The notes below the pieces were generated by a model. It did no database searches. It was not told the DNA's origin and was given only the letters and a program-made list of their open reading frames with translations. A DNA stretch of 56,223 bases from Desulfobulbaceae bacterium (GTDB lineage: Bacteria; Desulfobacterota; Desulfobulbia; Desulfobulbales; Desulfocapsaceae), in contig JAABSV010000026.1 in assembly GCA_011390165.1 (NCBI GenBank), positions 1 through 56,223 on the forward strand. Direction: 5' to 3'. Below are positions 35,901 to 43,623 of this stretch, piece by piece (the stretch's first letter is position 1; each line of letters opens with the position of its first letter). Both the position numbers and the translations under genes were made by a program.

Positions 35901-37194
35901 GCGGCCTGGCTTCCAGGAGATGGAGGTGCAGAACCAAGCACTGCCGGGACCGCCAGACGATGGGGCAGGCGATGGGGCAGGCGACGGGTCAAAAGAGGCA
36001 AGGGCCAGACAAGCGGTTGCGGAAGTTGGCCGGGAAGCAGGCCCGGGGGAGGCAGCGGTGGGAGAAGAGGCGACGGGAGTGCCCATTCGCCTGGAACAGC
36101 TGGAGCTTATCGGTGACAGCAGGGTCGAATTCAGCGATGCGACCACGAAGGTACCCTATCATACCTCTCTGGCCATTTCCCGTTTGCAGGCCGGGCCTTT
36201 TGATTCGGGTCGGCCGGCTGAGCAGACGGCGGTAGAGCTGACCGGTGAACTGGAAAATCGGGCACCTGTCGATATTGCCGGCCATCTCTTCCCTTTCCTC
36301 TCTCCTCTGAAGGGCGATTTCCAGCTCACCCTGCGGAACTACCCTCTGCGCAGTCTGTCGGCCTACACCGTCCAGGCAGTCGGTACCGCTCTGGCCAGTG
36401 GCCAGATGCGCCTGCAGAGTGAGATGCAACTGGCCGACGACACCCTGGCAATGGAGAACAGCCTGGTCCTCCAGCAACTGCAAACGGAAACGATCTCCCC
36501 GGAGCTGGCCGCGGAGTTGGACAATCAGCTGCCCATTCCCCTGAACACGGCCCTGACACTGCTCCGCGACAGCGAGGGCGACATCACTCTCAAGATCCCC
36601 CTCAACGGGGCGCTTGACCAGCTCAACGTGGGAATTGCCGATGTGCTGGTCACTGCCCTGAGCAAGGCCATCGTCCCTGCCGCCACCGGATACCTGATGT
36701 ACACCCTCGGCCCTTATGGTGCCCTGGCCTACGTCGGAATGAAGGTTGGTGAGAAGGTACTGCAGATATCCCTGCCGCCCGTTCCCTTTCAGCCCGGAGA
36801 GAGTTCGATGGTCAGTGGCCAGGAGGACTATCTCGAGCGGATCGGCAAGATTCTGGGCGATCGCCCGGAGACCGATATCCAGCTCTGTCCGGTTGTTGCC
36901 TCCTGGGAACTGCTGCCGCCGGTGGCTGAGGAAGCAACTCTCCCGGAAGAGAAGCAAGAGGCTGGAAAGGAGGAACTCGCCACAGCTCCAGATGGTGCCG
37001 GTGTGAAAGAGCAGCTGGCACCCCTCGACGAGGAGCTGCGGCAGCGTCTGCTGCAACTGGGCGAAGAGCGTGGCCGGTTGGTGAAAGAGTACCTGGCCGA
37101 AACCTACGCCATCGAGCCCAACCGCCTGCTGATCTGCGATACCAGAATTGAGACTGACCCAAAGGCCCAGCCGGCGGTTCTCCTGCAGATGTAG
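32926..37194 (+). CDS. Large DUF748 / AsmA-like envelope protein
   Basis: A 1,422-residue protein with one N-terminal membrane anchor (about 12-38), then a very long periplasmic region of repeating beta-rich units. Recurring phrases such as ALPPYxxxQExIxWxGxxxYxxGE and (V/I)EIPEIxLxGLASxxL appear several times, so the middle looks internally duplicated. The end is DUF748-like, with an LTLRNYPLRSLSAYT segment, a GALDQLNVGIADVL segment and an OmpA-like tail (LGEERGRLVKEYL...LICD). AsmA-like proteins are thought to bridge membranes and move phospholipid. An Ala-Asp-rich stretch (about 920-940) and a Gly-Asp-rich linker (about 1010-1045) are low-complexity. ATG 32926 sits 6 bases after AAAGGAG. 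Confidence 0.85.
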   Translation: MPKKEVLWKLWRNRWLRIGGVVLLLIGALLLLLPFASKYFLTDWLEKNGADRAAIASLSFNPFVGRLTVKGVAVETDGRALLENASMVLKINLASLLKRDLHLEKVAYRHLAIDLEQYPDGRWRFGSYTMAADGGQAVEEEKSADETAPWGLVADQVTCADCRITLQTPATTMTLSVDQFELARFTTREGQPAASIRLEGRLNEAPLALLLEDVEVVPDLRLSGTLSLSAFQLDSIAGLVARQLPLFSGQVDLDGRAAFSNSTETGLLSRYEGGLQLTAAALGGSGFSISGETLHWQGVLDGRAPAEGPPVLVSEGLLTGRTLKVAAAGLSLAESAIDIEGRTMVTLADSLLVSSEASLAAAAFQLGLPPYQMRQEDIHWRGKIDYAAGEAPQGLFLAADGHLQLGAFSLQGGEGAEVGLVDSSALSWQGKVNYSEEKPIQPVLELKGELGGSGIGISLGRPEVRLALGQLSLQSGAAITLGEEVSLNGPISLSLEQFRLDDEKRGELLVAGLQMNDLTGNGQNSFALKGLTVTALQGKVPGLPPTSVEIPEIALHGLASENLRRYEVAGIDIKEPRLWRGEPGDGSGENDIAARATSLHWQGEYAVEQGDAGAQSMSTDGRLVVRGLQLESGATGLNLAESVHEGRTTLTPGERLAVADTASLTMNGLELALPPYALHQERIDWQGTMAYAAGEGAPGRSGTLAGRLEAAGFQLDGDQKAEIRQAGVGSLLWQGQVDYGEEEGGQALLDLDGTLDGNALQLGLADQALQLESIALQTKTGIGFGRELALSGQSGLRLGKFRLDQTEGPLLAFDSLAGAELAHHGGENVAVEEVTVAALAVTVAGDLPLHLEVPEIVLAGLASDDLESFQLDSVALNRPVLRSAHNGAEIARLAGISLHGISGNSGPEVAAEELRFDELTLLADADVAAAADADAAADVPATVTASAITLDRIGWRQDDGLRAGTLRGRNLVANLSRDREGEFTFNKYLEAMRPGFQEMEVQNQALPGPPDDGAGDGAGDGSKEARARQAVAEVGREAGPGEAAVGEEATGVPIRLEQLELIGDSRVEFSDATTKVPYHTSLAISRLQAGPFDSGRPAEQTAVELTGELENRAPVDIAGHLFPFLSPLKGDFQLTLRNYPLRSLSAYTVQAVGTALASGQMRLQSEMQLADDTLAMENSLVLQQLQTETISPELAAELDNQLPIPLNTALTLLRDSEGDITLKIPLNGALDQLNVGIADVLVTALSKAIVPAATGYLMYTLGPYGALAYVGMKVGEKVLQISLPPVPFQPGESSMVSGQEDYLERIGKILGDRPETDIQLCPVVASWELLPPVAEEATLPEEKQEAGKEELATAPDGAGVKEQLAPLDEELRQRLLQLGEERGRLVKEYLAETYAIEPNRLLICDTRIETDPKAQPAVLLQM

Positions 37195-37197
37195 CGC

Positions 37198-37229
37198 CAG
37201 ATCAGGCTGAATCGGCACAGCCTGGTCTG
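37198..37229. terminator. Hairpin between convergent DUF748 and qor genes
   Basis: CAGATCAGGCTG (37198-37209) pairs with CAGCCTGGTCTG (37218-37229), 12 base pairs with one wobble and an 8-base loop. It fills the 48-base convergent gap and is likely a shared terminator, though no long T-run follows. Confidence 0.6.
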
Positions 37230-37242
37230 CCGTACGTGCCAA

Positions 37243-38220
37243 TCAGGGCAGAAGAATCGAACTGCCGGTGGTTTTCCGTTCTTCCAGGTCGCGGTGGGCC
37301 CGGGCCGCTTCCCGCAGGGGATACTCCTGGTTGATCGGAATCTTCACCCTGCCGGAGGTGACCATGGCAAAGAGATCCTCGGCGTGGGCCAAAAGATTCT
37401 GGCGCTCGGCAGTGTAGTGCATGAGGCTTGGCCTGGTCAAAAAGAGTGACCCCTTTGCCAGCAGCCCGGTGGAGATCGGCTCAACCGGCCCGGAGGACTG
37501 GCCGAAAGAGACCATCATGCCCATTGGTCGCAGGCAGTCCAGTGATTTGTGGAAGGTGGTTTGACCCACCGAGTCGTAGACCACGTCCACCCCCCGGCCG
37601 TCGGTGATCTCCCGAACCCGGGCGGAAAAATCCTCCTCCTGGTAGAGGACGGGGTGGTGGCAGCCGTTTGCCGCCGCCAGCCTGGCTTTATCCTGGCTGC
37701 CGACTGTGCCGATCACCGTGGCGCCAAGCGCCTTCGCCCATTGACAGACGATGGAACCGACCCCGCCGGCGGCGGCGTGGATGAGGATGGTCGTTTCCGC
37801 AGTAACCTCATAACAGCTCTTCAGCAGGTAACGGGCAGTCATCCCCTGCAGCATCATTGCCGCCGCCTGGCGGCAGGATATCGCCTCGGGCAGTTTGACC
37901 AGGCGATGGGCCGGAATGGCGCGGAGTTCGCTGTAGGCCCCGATGGGGGGGTTGGCGTAGGCCACCCGGTCACCCTCCCGGCATGAGGTAACCCCCGCAC
38001 CGACCATGGTTACCCGTCCCGCCCCCTCAAGGCCGGGGATGACAGGCAGGCTGGGCAGGGGATAGAGACCGTTGCGCTGATAGACGTCGATGAAGTTGAG
38101 GCCGATCGCTTCCTGCTGAACCAGAACTTCCCCCGGTCCGGGTTGTCCCGGATCGGAGGGCTCCCAGGTCAGGACTTCCGGACCACCGGTGCGGTGCATA
38201 ACGATTGCGTGGTTCATCAC
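37243..38220 (-). CDS. NADPH:quinone oxidoreductase, zinc-independent MDR family
   Basis: A 325-residue medium-chain dehydrogenase/reductase. It has the QOR signature EAIGLNFIDVYQRNGLYP, the nucleotide-binding loop HAAAGGVGS in the Rossmann domain and GRGVDVVYDSVG downstream. The cysteine ligands of zinc-dependent alcohol dehydrogenases are missing, as expected for this branch. These enzymes reduce quinones with NADPH. It begins 22 bases after the split-barrel flavoprotein gene and may be the end of the liv transcript. Confidence 0.93.
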   Translation of the reverse strand: MMNHAIVMHRTGGPEVLTWEPSDPGQPGPGEVLVQQEAIGLNFIDVYQRNGLYPLPSLPVIPGLEGAGRVTMVGAGVTSCREGDRVAYANPPIGAYSELRAIPAHRLVKLPEAISCRQAAAMMLQGMTARYLLKSCYEVTAETTILIHAAAGGVGSIVCQWAKALGATVIGTVGSQDKARLAAANGCHHPVLYQEEDFSARVREITDGRGVDVVYDSVGQTTFHKSLDCLRPMGMMVSFGQSSGPVEPISTGLLAKGSLFLTRPSLMHYTAERQNLLAHAEDLFAMVTSGRVKIPINQEYPLREAARAHRDLEERKTTGSSILLP

Positions 38221-38242
38221 ATCTCCTCAAAGGGTTGCTGTT

Positions 38243-38713
38243 TTACGGCGATTGATATCCATCCTGACGGATATCGACGGTGCGCACTTCCTGAAAATGG
38301 CAAACAAGGTCGTAGCGGTTGACGGCGACTTCAATCATCGCCGTGTCGGCGGAGTTGGCAAACTCCGCCATATGGGGTTGTCGGCTCAGGTAGATGGCCC
38401 GGGCGGCCGTCAGCTGCTCGGTCGGCACCTCCGTGGCTACTCCGGAGATGGTCACGGCGATTGCCTGACGGGTATCGCTGGCCAGATTGCTGCTGTTGTG
38501 GACCATCAGCGACACGGTGGGGTGTTGTTTGAGATTGGCATATTTCCGGGTGGCCCGTGGGGTGCAGAGGAAAAAGGTCCGCAAGTCCTCGGAGGCGGCG
38601 AAGGCCACCAGGGTGGTATGGATGTGGTCGCCGCTGCGGGTTGCCAGGACGGCAAAAAACTGTTCGGCGAAGAGTTCCCTCAGTTGCTCGGTGCGGTCGT
38701 CGATATCCTGCAT
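38243..38713 (-). CDS. Pyridoxamine 5'-phosphate oxidase-like split-barrel protein
   Basis: A 156-residue protein with the flavin-binding split-barrel pattern: FFAVLATRSGDHIHTTLVAFA, TFFLCTPRATRKYANLKQHPTVSLMVHNS and a C-terminal VCHFQEVRTVDI. Family members bind FMN, F420 or haem, and catalytic specificity is not readable here. I start at ATG 38713 with GGGGAAA upstream, not at 38797. It lies between livF and the quinone oxidoreductase on the same strand. A redox pair encoded beside a transporter suggests handling of the imported compound, but this is inference. Confidence 0.78.
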   Translation of the reverse strand: MQDIDDRTEQLRELFAEQFFAVLATRSGDHIHTTLVAFAASEDLRTFFLCTPRATRKYANLKQHPTVSLMVHNSSNLASDTRQAIAVTISGVATEVPTEQLTAARAIYLSRQPHMAEFANSADTAMIEVAVNRYDLVCHFQEVRTVDIRQDGYQSP

Positions 38714-38801
38714 GGTTTCCCCGTTGTCTTGCCGGTCCGTGGCATTTTTCCCGTCTGGCGTCGTAATGGTTGCCCCCCGTAAGGGGTGGTTGTGCACTGG
38801 C

Positions 38802-39503
38802 CTAAATCCCCAGGTAGCGTTCCTGCAGAGTCCGGTTGTTGCGGAGTTCGGCGGTGCTTCCGGACCAGACCACCCGCCCCTTCTCCATGATGTAGTGGCG
38901 CTCGGCGATGGCCATCATCGACTCGAGGTTCTTGTCGATGACCAGGATGGCCAGCCCCTTTTCTTTCAGGGTGGTCAGTCCCTGCCAGATTTCCTCGCGG
39001 ATCAGTGGCGCAAGCCCCTCGGTGGCCTCGTCAAGGATCAGCAGGCGAGGGTTGGTCATCAGCGCCCGGCCGATGGCGAGCATCTGCTGTTCGCCGCCGG
39101 AGAGCTGGTTGCCGAAATTGCCCAGCCGTTCTTTGAGCCGGGGAAAAATGTCAAAAATGTCATCGGTGCTGTACGGTGCGGCGCTGCCCCGGCGATTAGC
39201 GGCGGTGGCGATCAGGTTTTCCCGGACGGTAAGGTTGGGAAAAATCTGCCGCCCCTCCGGTACCAGTCCCAGGCCGAGACGGGCAATCCGGTAACTGGGC
39301 AGCCTTTCTATCCGACAGCCCTGGAAGATAATGGTCCCTTTCCGGGCCGGCGTCAGCCCCATTATCGACCGGATGGTGGTGCTTTTGCCCATGCCGTTGC
39401 GGCCAAGAAGGGTGACAACCTCAGCTTCGCCAATGGCAACAGAGACCCCGAATAAGGCCTGGCTGGAGCCGTAGAAGCTTTCGATGGCCTCGACTGCCAG
39501 CAT
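38802..39503 (-). CDS. livF: Branched-chain-type ABC transporter ATPase LivF
   Basis: A 233-residue ABC ATPase with Walker A GRNGMGKST, signature LSGGEQQ, Walker B LLILDEA and a switch region as in LivF. Start at ATG 39503, one base after the livG stop and behind GAGGAG. LivF pairs with LivG to power the LivHM permease. It is the last of five adjacent liv genes. Confidence 0.93.
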   Translation of the reverse strand: MLAVEAIESFYGSSQALFGVSVAIGEAEVVTLLGRNGMGKSTTIRSIMGLTPARKGTIIFQGCRIERLPSYRIARLGLGLVPEGRQIFPNLTVRENLIATAANRRGSAAPYSTDDIFDIFPRLKERLGNFGNQLSGGEQQMLAIGRALMTNPRLLILDEATEGLAPLIREEIWQGLTTLKEKGLAILVIDKNLESMMAIAERHYIMEKGRVVWSGSTAELRNNRTLQERYLGI

Positions 39504-39504
39504 C

Positions 39505-40248
39505 TCAGTTCTCCTCACCGAGGTAGGCGGTGCGCACCAGCGGGTTGGCCCGTATTTCGTCGGGGGGGCCGGTGGCGATATTTTCGCCGTTGACCAGGAC
39601 GGTGACCATGTCCGCCAGGTTGAAAACTACCTTCATGTCGTGTTCGACCAGGAGAATGGTCAGCTTTCCCTGCAGTTGGCGAATCATTTTGGTCAGTTCC
39701 ACCGTACCGCCGGGGCCCATTCCGGCCATCGGTTCGTCAAGAATCAGGAGGCGCGGCTTACCCACCAGGGTCATCCCCACTTCCAGCTGCCGCTTTTCGC
39801 CGTGCGAGAGGTGGCCGGCTGGGCGGCCGGCACTGGCGTTGAGATCAAACCGGGCCAGGGCCTCCGGCAACAACTCCCGGACCCGGTGGGCGGAAAGCGC
39901 CGGTCGCCAGAAACGAAAATTATGACGATGGCCGGCCAGGATGGCGAGGGCAAAATTTTCGGCAACGGTAAGCTGGGGAAAGATCGAGGTGATCTGGTAG
40001 GAGCGGGCCAAACCGAGACGGGCACGACGCCAGGGCTTCAGCCTGGTGATATCGTGGCCATGAAACTGGATGGTGCCGCCGTCGGGGAGGATATCGCCAG
40101 TCAGTTGGTTGACCAGGGTGGTCTTGCCGGCACCATTGGGTCCGATCAGGGCATGGATATGGCCCGCCTCGACGGCGAGGGAGAGGTTTCTGGTCGCCTC
40201 CACAGCCCCATAGGCCTTCTGCAGGCTGGTTACCCGGAGAATCTTCAT
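39505..40248 (-). CDS. livG: Branched-chain-type ABC transporter ATPase LivG
   Basis: A 247-residue ABC ATPase with Walker A GPNGAGKTT, a signature region reading LSHGEKRQ (typical of LivG) and Walker B LLILDEP. The start ATG 40248 overlaps the livM stop by ATGA, so the 73 extra residues of the open frame are rejected. It is translationally coupled to livM and followed directly by livF. Confidence 0.94.
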   Translation of the reverse strand: MKILRVTSLQKAYGAVEATRNLSLAVEAGHIHALIGPNGAGKTTLVNQLTGDILPDGGTIQFHGHDITRLKPWRRARLGLARSYQITSIFPQLTVAENFALAILAGHRHNFRFWRPALSAHRVRELLPEALARFDLNASAGRPAGHLSHGEKRQLEVGMTLVGKPRLLILDEPMAGMGPGGTVELTKMIRQLQGKLTILLVEHDMKVVFNLADMVTVLVNGENIATGPPDEIRANPLVRTAYLGEEN

Positions 40249-41225
40249 TCTGCCCTTGCCGTGCCGGCTATGGCACCAAACAATCCCCGTTTGGCAAAGA
40301 TCACCACCAGCACGAGAATTGGTCCCATGTAGACCATCCAGTGTTCGGTATACATTGCCAGCCCTTCCTCGAGCAGGAGGAAAACGGCGGCCCCGGCTAC
40401 CGGGCCGTAGAGTGAGCCGAGACCGCCAAGGAGAACCATCACCATCAGTTCGCCGGACATGGTCCAATGGAGCAGGCCGGGACTGACGAACTCGGTCTGG
40501 TTGGCGAGCAGAGCGCCGGCCAGCCCGGCACCGCCGCCGGCCAGGACAAAGCAGGCCAGCTTGTACCAGTAGGTGTTGATTCCCAGCATCTTCGCCCGCC
40601 GGTCGTTCTCCCTGGCCCCCTGCAGGACCAGGCCGAACCGGGACCGCGACAGGCGGATGGCCAGGAGCAGAAAAAGGGCAAGGAGGGCCAGGCAGACGTA
40701 ATAGAAGTGCAGGCTGTCGCCAAGGTCGATCCCTGGCAGCCGGTTCCGGGCGTAGAGGGAGAGCCCGTCGTCACCGCCATATTTTTCCAAAGAGAGGAAA
40801 AAAAAGTAGAGCATCTGGGCAAAGGCCAGGGTGATCATGATAAAGTGCATGCCCCGGGTGCGCAGGCAGAGGGCACCGATGGCCAAGGCAAAAAAGGCGG
40901 CGACCAGGACTGCCGCCGGCCAGACCAGCAGGGCGTTGTCGCTCCCCTGGACAAGAATCGGCCAGGAGAGCAATGGCATCCCCTCGCTCTGATGCTGGTG
41001 GAGAATCCCGACCACATAGGCGCCGATACCGAGGTAGGCGGCGTGGCCGAGGCTGATCAGGCCACCATAGCCAAGAAGCAGGTCGAGGCTCACCGCCGCC
41101 AGGGCGTAGATCAGGATGCGAGTGAACAGTGAAATGAGATATGGTTCGCCGAAAAAGGTGGCGAACAGCGGCAGCAGGGCGAAAAAGAGTGCCCCGGCGA
41201 GCAGGGTGAGCAGCCGGCGGGTCAT
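40245..41225 (-). CDS. livM: Branched-chain-type ABC transporter permease LivM
   Basis: A 326-residue permease with about nine hydrophobic segments and the LivM hallmarks GYGGLISLGHAAYLGIGAY and GGAGLAGALLANQ. These are followed by the GGLGSLYGPVAGA coupling loop that contacts the ATPases. It overlaps livH upstream and livG downstream by 4 bases each. Confidence 0.94.
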   Translation of the reverse strand: MTRRLLTLLAGALFFALLPLFATFFGEPYLISLFTRILIYALAAVSLDLLLGYGGLISLGHAAYLGIGAYVVGILHQHQSEGMPLLSWPILVQGSDNALLVWPAAVLVAAFFALAIGALCLRTRGMHFIMITLAFAQMLYFFFLSLEKYGGDDGLSLYARNRLPGIDLGDSLHFYYVCLALLALFLLLAIRLSRSRFGLVLQGARENDRRAKMLGINTYWYKLACFVLAGGGAGLAGALLANQTEFVSPGLLHWTMSGELMVMVLLGGLGSLYGPVAGAAVFLLLEEGLAMYTEHWMVYMGPILVLVVIFAKRGLFGAIAGTARAE

Positions 41226-42139
41226 GCGCTCTGTACCGGGCAGAGGCCACGCGGCCGCCAGATGAGAACCGTCGCCATGAGGATGTAGATGGCCATGGAG
41301 GACAGGGAGGCGGCGGCCGCATCAGCGGTGGCGGAGGCAAAGAGCAGGCGGAAAAGGACCGGCAGAAAGGCCCGCCCCAGGGTATCCACCAGGCCCACCA
41401 GCAGGGCACCGATCACCGCCCCCTTGATTGAGCCGATGCCGCCGATGACAATCACCACAAAGGTGAGAATGAGAATGCTTTCGCCCATTCCCGACTCCAC
41501 GGCCAGAATGGGGCCGGCCATCACCCCGGCCAATCCGGCGAGCAGGGCGCCAAGACCGAAAACCAGGGTATAGAGCAGGGAGATATCGACTCCCAGGGCA
41601 GCGACCATTTCCCGGTTACTGGCGCCGGCGCGGATTTGCATGCCCAGCCGGGTCCTGGTGAAGAGGAACCAGAGGAGCAGGGCGACCGCCAGGCCGGTGG
41701 CGATCACCGCCAGGCGGTAGACCGGGTAGAGCAGACCGTCGACAATTTCGACGTTCCCGGCCAGCCAGGGGGGGACGTCCATGAAGAGGGGCTGGCGCCC
41801 CCAGATGATCCGGACCAGTTCGTTACAAAACATGATCAGGCCAAAGGTCGCCAGCACCTGGTCGAGGTGGTCACGCTGGTAGAGGTGACGGAGCACCAGC
41901 CACTCCACGGCCATCCCGAACAGTCCGGCGGCGGGCAGGGCGGCAAGCAGGCCAAGCAGGAAAGAGCCGGTGGCGGCGGTGACCGCCGCGCCGACATAGG
42001 CACCGATCATGTAGAACGAACCGTGTGCCAGATTGATCACCTGCATGATCCCGAACACCAGGGTCAGGCCGGCCGACAGCAGAAAAAGGGTGATGCCGAA
42101 CTGCAGGCCGTTGAGAAACTGTTCAAAGAGTAAGAGCAT
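41222..42139 (-). CDS. livH: Branched-chain-type ABC transporter permease LivH
   Basis: A 305-residue permease with about eight hydrophobic segments. It has the LivH features LTLVFGIMQVINLAHGSFYMIGAY near the start, ASNREMVAALGVD in the coupling region and GGIGSIKGAVIGALLVGL near the end. The ribosome-binding site is weak. It starts 45 bases after the solute-binding protein gene and overlaps livM. Confidence 0.94.
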   Translation of the reverse strand: MLLLFEQFLNGLQFGITLFLLSAGLTLVFGIMQVINLAHGSFYMIGAYVGAAVTAATGSFLLGLLAALPAAGLFGMAVEWLVLRHLYQRDHLDQVLATFGLIMFCNELVRIIWGRQPLFMDVPPWLAGNVEIVDGLLYPVYRLAVIATGLAVALLLWFLFTRTRLGMQIRAGASNREMVAALGVDISLLYTLVFGLGALLAGLAGVMAGPILAVESGMGESILILTFVVIVIGGIGSIKGAVIGALLVGLVDTLGRAFLPVLFRLLFASATADAAAASLSSMAIYILMATVLIWRPRGLCPVQSA

Positions 42140-42184
42140 TATTTCCGGTAACGTGAGGGCCCCTGGCTCCGGGCCCTCGCTCGG

Positions 42185-43348
42185 CTACTTCATGGTACAC
42201 TCGCCGGCGTAGGCGTCGACGTGGTCGGTAAAGACCTTCTGGAGGGTTTTGTTGGTGTAGCCGTCCGCTGTCTTGATTACCTCGCGGATGTAGAAATCCT
42301 GTACCGGGTGCTGGTTGTTGCCAAAGCGGAAATTGCCCCGGACCGATTCGAAGTCAGCCCGTTGCAGTTCTTTGCGGAAGGCTTCGAGATCACCCAGCTC
42401 GCCACCGGTTGTCTTCAGGGCGCTGGCCAGCAGCCGGGCGGTATCGTAACCCTGGCTGGCGTAGAGGGTCGGTGTCCGCCCGTAGGCTTGCCGGTAGGCC
42501 TCGACAAACTGCCGGTTGGCCGGGTTGTCGAGATCGTGGCTCCACTGGGAACCGTTCTTCACCCCCAGGGCGGCCTCACCCACCGCGGCCAGAATCCGTT
42601 CGTCAAAGGAGAAGGCCGGCCCGAAGAGGGGAATACTGTCCTGCAGCCCGGCCTGGGCGTACTGTTTGAGGAAATTGATTCCCATTCCGCCCGGCAAAAA
42701 GAAGAACACCGCGTCCGGTCCGGCCGCCCGCAGGCTGGCGATCTCGGCGGCATAATCCGACTGGTCCAGCCTGGTGTAGACCTCGCCGGCCAGCTCTCCC
42801 TGATAAAACCTCTTGAACCCGGCCAGGTGGTCCTTGCCGGCCGGATAGTTGGGGGCGAGCAGATAGACATTTTTGTACCCCGCGTCGCTCACATACCGGC
42901 CGACCACCTCGTCGAGATTGTCGTTCTGGTAGGCGACACTGAAGTAGTTGGGATGACAGAGGCTGCCGGCAAGTTTTGAGGGCCCGGCGTTGGCGCTCAG
43001 ATAGATGGTCCCGTCACGGACCACCTTCGGCACCACCGCCATGGCGACGTTGGAGAAGACGATTCCGGTCATGATCTTCACCCCATCTTTGACCGCGAAG
43101 CGCTCGGCAATCTGCTTGCCTTTTTCCGGTTTGGCGGAGTCATCCTCGACCAGCAGTTCCACTGCCACCCCTCCCAGCGTTCCACCCTCCTGGTTGATCG
43201 CCAGCTGAAAGCCGTCGCGGATATCCTCGCCGAGGTAGCCGGCTTTGGTGGAGAGGGTGGTGATCATGCCAATCTTTACCGGTTCCCCGGCAAGGGCCTG
43301 CCCGCTCAGGAGCAGGATGGCGACGAAGGCTGAAAGGTATCTTTTCAT
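42185..43348 (-). CDS. livK: Periplasmic solute-binding protein of the Liv-type ABC transporter
   Basis: A 387-residue type I periplasmic binding protein. The signal peptide (MKRYLSAFVAILLLSGQALA) is cleaved before GEPV. The mature protein opens with the Leu/Ile/Val-binding pattern PVKIGMITTLSTKAGYLGEDIRDGFQLA and a GGVAVELLVEDD strand. The ligand pocket (NAGPSKLAGSLCHPNYFS region) differs from true leucine-binding proteins and is nearer to those binding aromatic or other small acids, so the substrate is open. It heads the livKHMGF operon and lies just past the xsc terminator. That makes an organosulfonate or amino-acid substrate possible but unproven. Confidence 0.9.
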   Translation of the reverse strand: MKRYLSAFVAILLLSGQALAGEPVKIGMITTLSTKAGYLGEDIRDGFQLAINQEGGTLGGVAVELLVEDDSAKPEKGKQIAERFAVKDGVKIMTGIVFSNVAMAVVPKVVRDGTIYLSANAGPSKLAGSLCHPNYFSVAYQNDNLDEVVGRYVSDAGYKNVYLLAPNYPAGKDHLAGFKRFYQGELAGEVYTRLDQSDYAAEIASLRAAGPDAVFFFLPGGMGINFLKQYAQAGLQDSIPLFGPAFSFDERILAAVGEAALGVKNGSQWSHDLDNPANRQFVEAYRQAYGRTPTLYASQGYDTARLLASALKTTGGELGDLEAFRKELQRADFESVRGNFRFGNNQHPVQDFYIREVIKTADGYTNKTLQKVFTDHVDAYAGECTMK

Positions 43349-43541
43349 GTTTGTTCCTCACAAAGTACACAGAGGTTCTGGGTGGGATGCAGGCGGGCCA
43401 GCCCGGGGGCCATCTCCGTCCGTACCGGCAGGAGTCGCCAAGAGGTGCCGACTCGTTGTCCGAACCTAGAAAAAGATGCCGGAATATGCAAGGGAAAAGA
43501 ACGGTGGCCGAGGGGCGACCCGGCCGGGCCTGAAAAGAGTT

Positions 43542-43575
43542 CGGGCCCCGAAAAGAATTATCTTTTCGGGGCCCG
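43542..43575. terminator. Strong GC-rich hairpin after xsc
   Basis: CGGGCCCCGAAAAG (43542-43555) pairs perfectly with CTTTTCGGGGCCCG (43562-43575), 14 base pairs with a 6-base spacer. Reading on the minus strand it lies 49 bases past the xsc stop and before livK. A TCTTTT stretch follows on that strand. It probably ends the xsc transcript and insulates livK. Confidence 0.78.
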
Positions 43576-43623
43576 GGAGGGTACTCAGGATGTGCCGGAA
43601 CAGGGGGTACCGGCCGGCCGCCC

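Noticed and set aside
34849..35937. 362-residue minus-strand frame within the DUF748 gene
   Set aside because: Same reason: antisense shadow with Gln/Gly/His bias.
35989..37242. 417-residue minus-strand frame opposite the DUF748 C-terminus
   Set aside because: Antisense to a gene with a recognisable C-terminal domain; no motif of its own.
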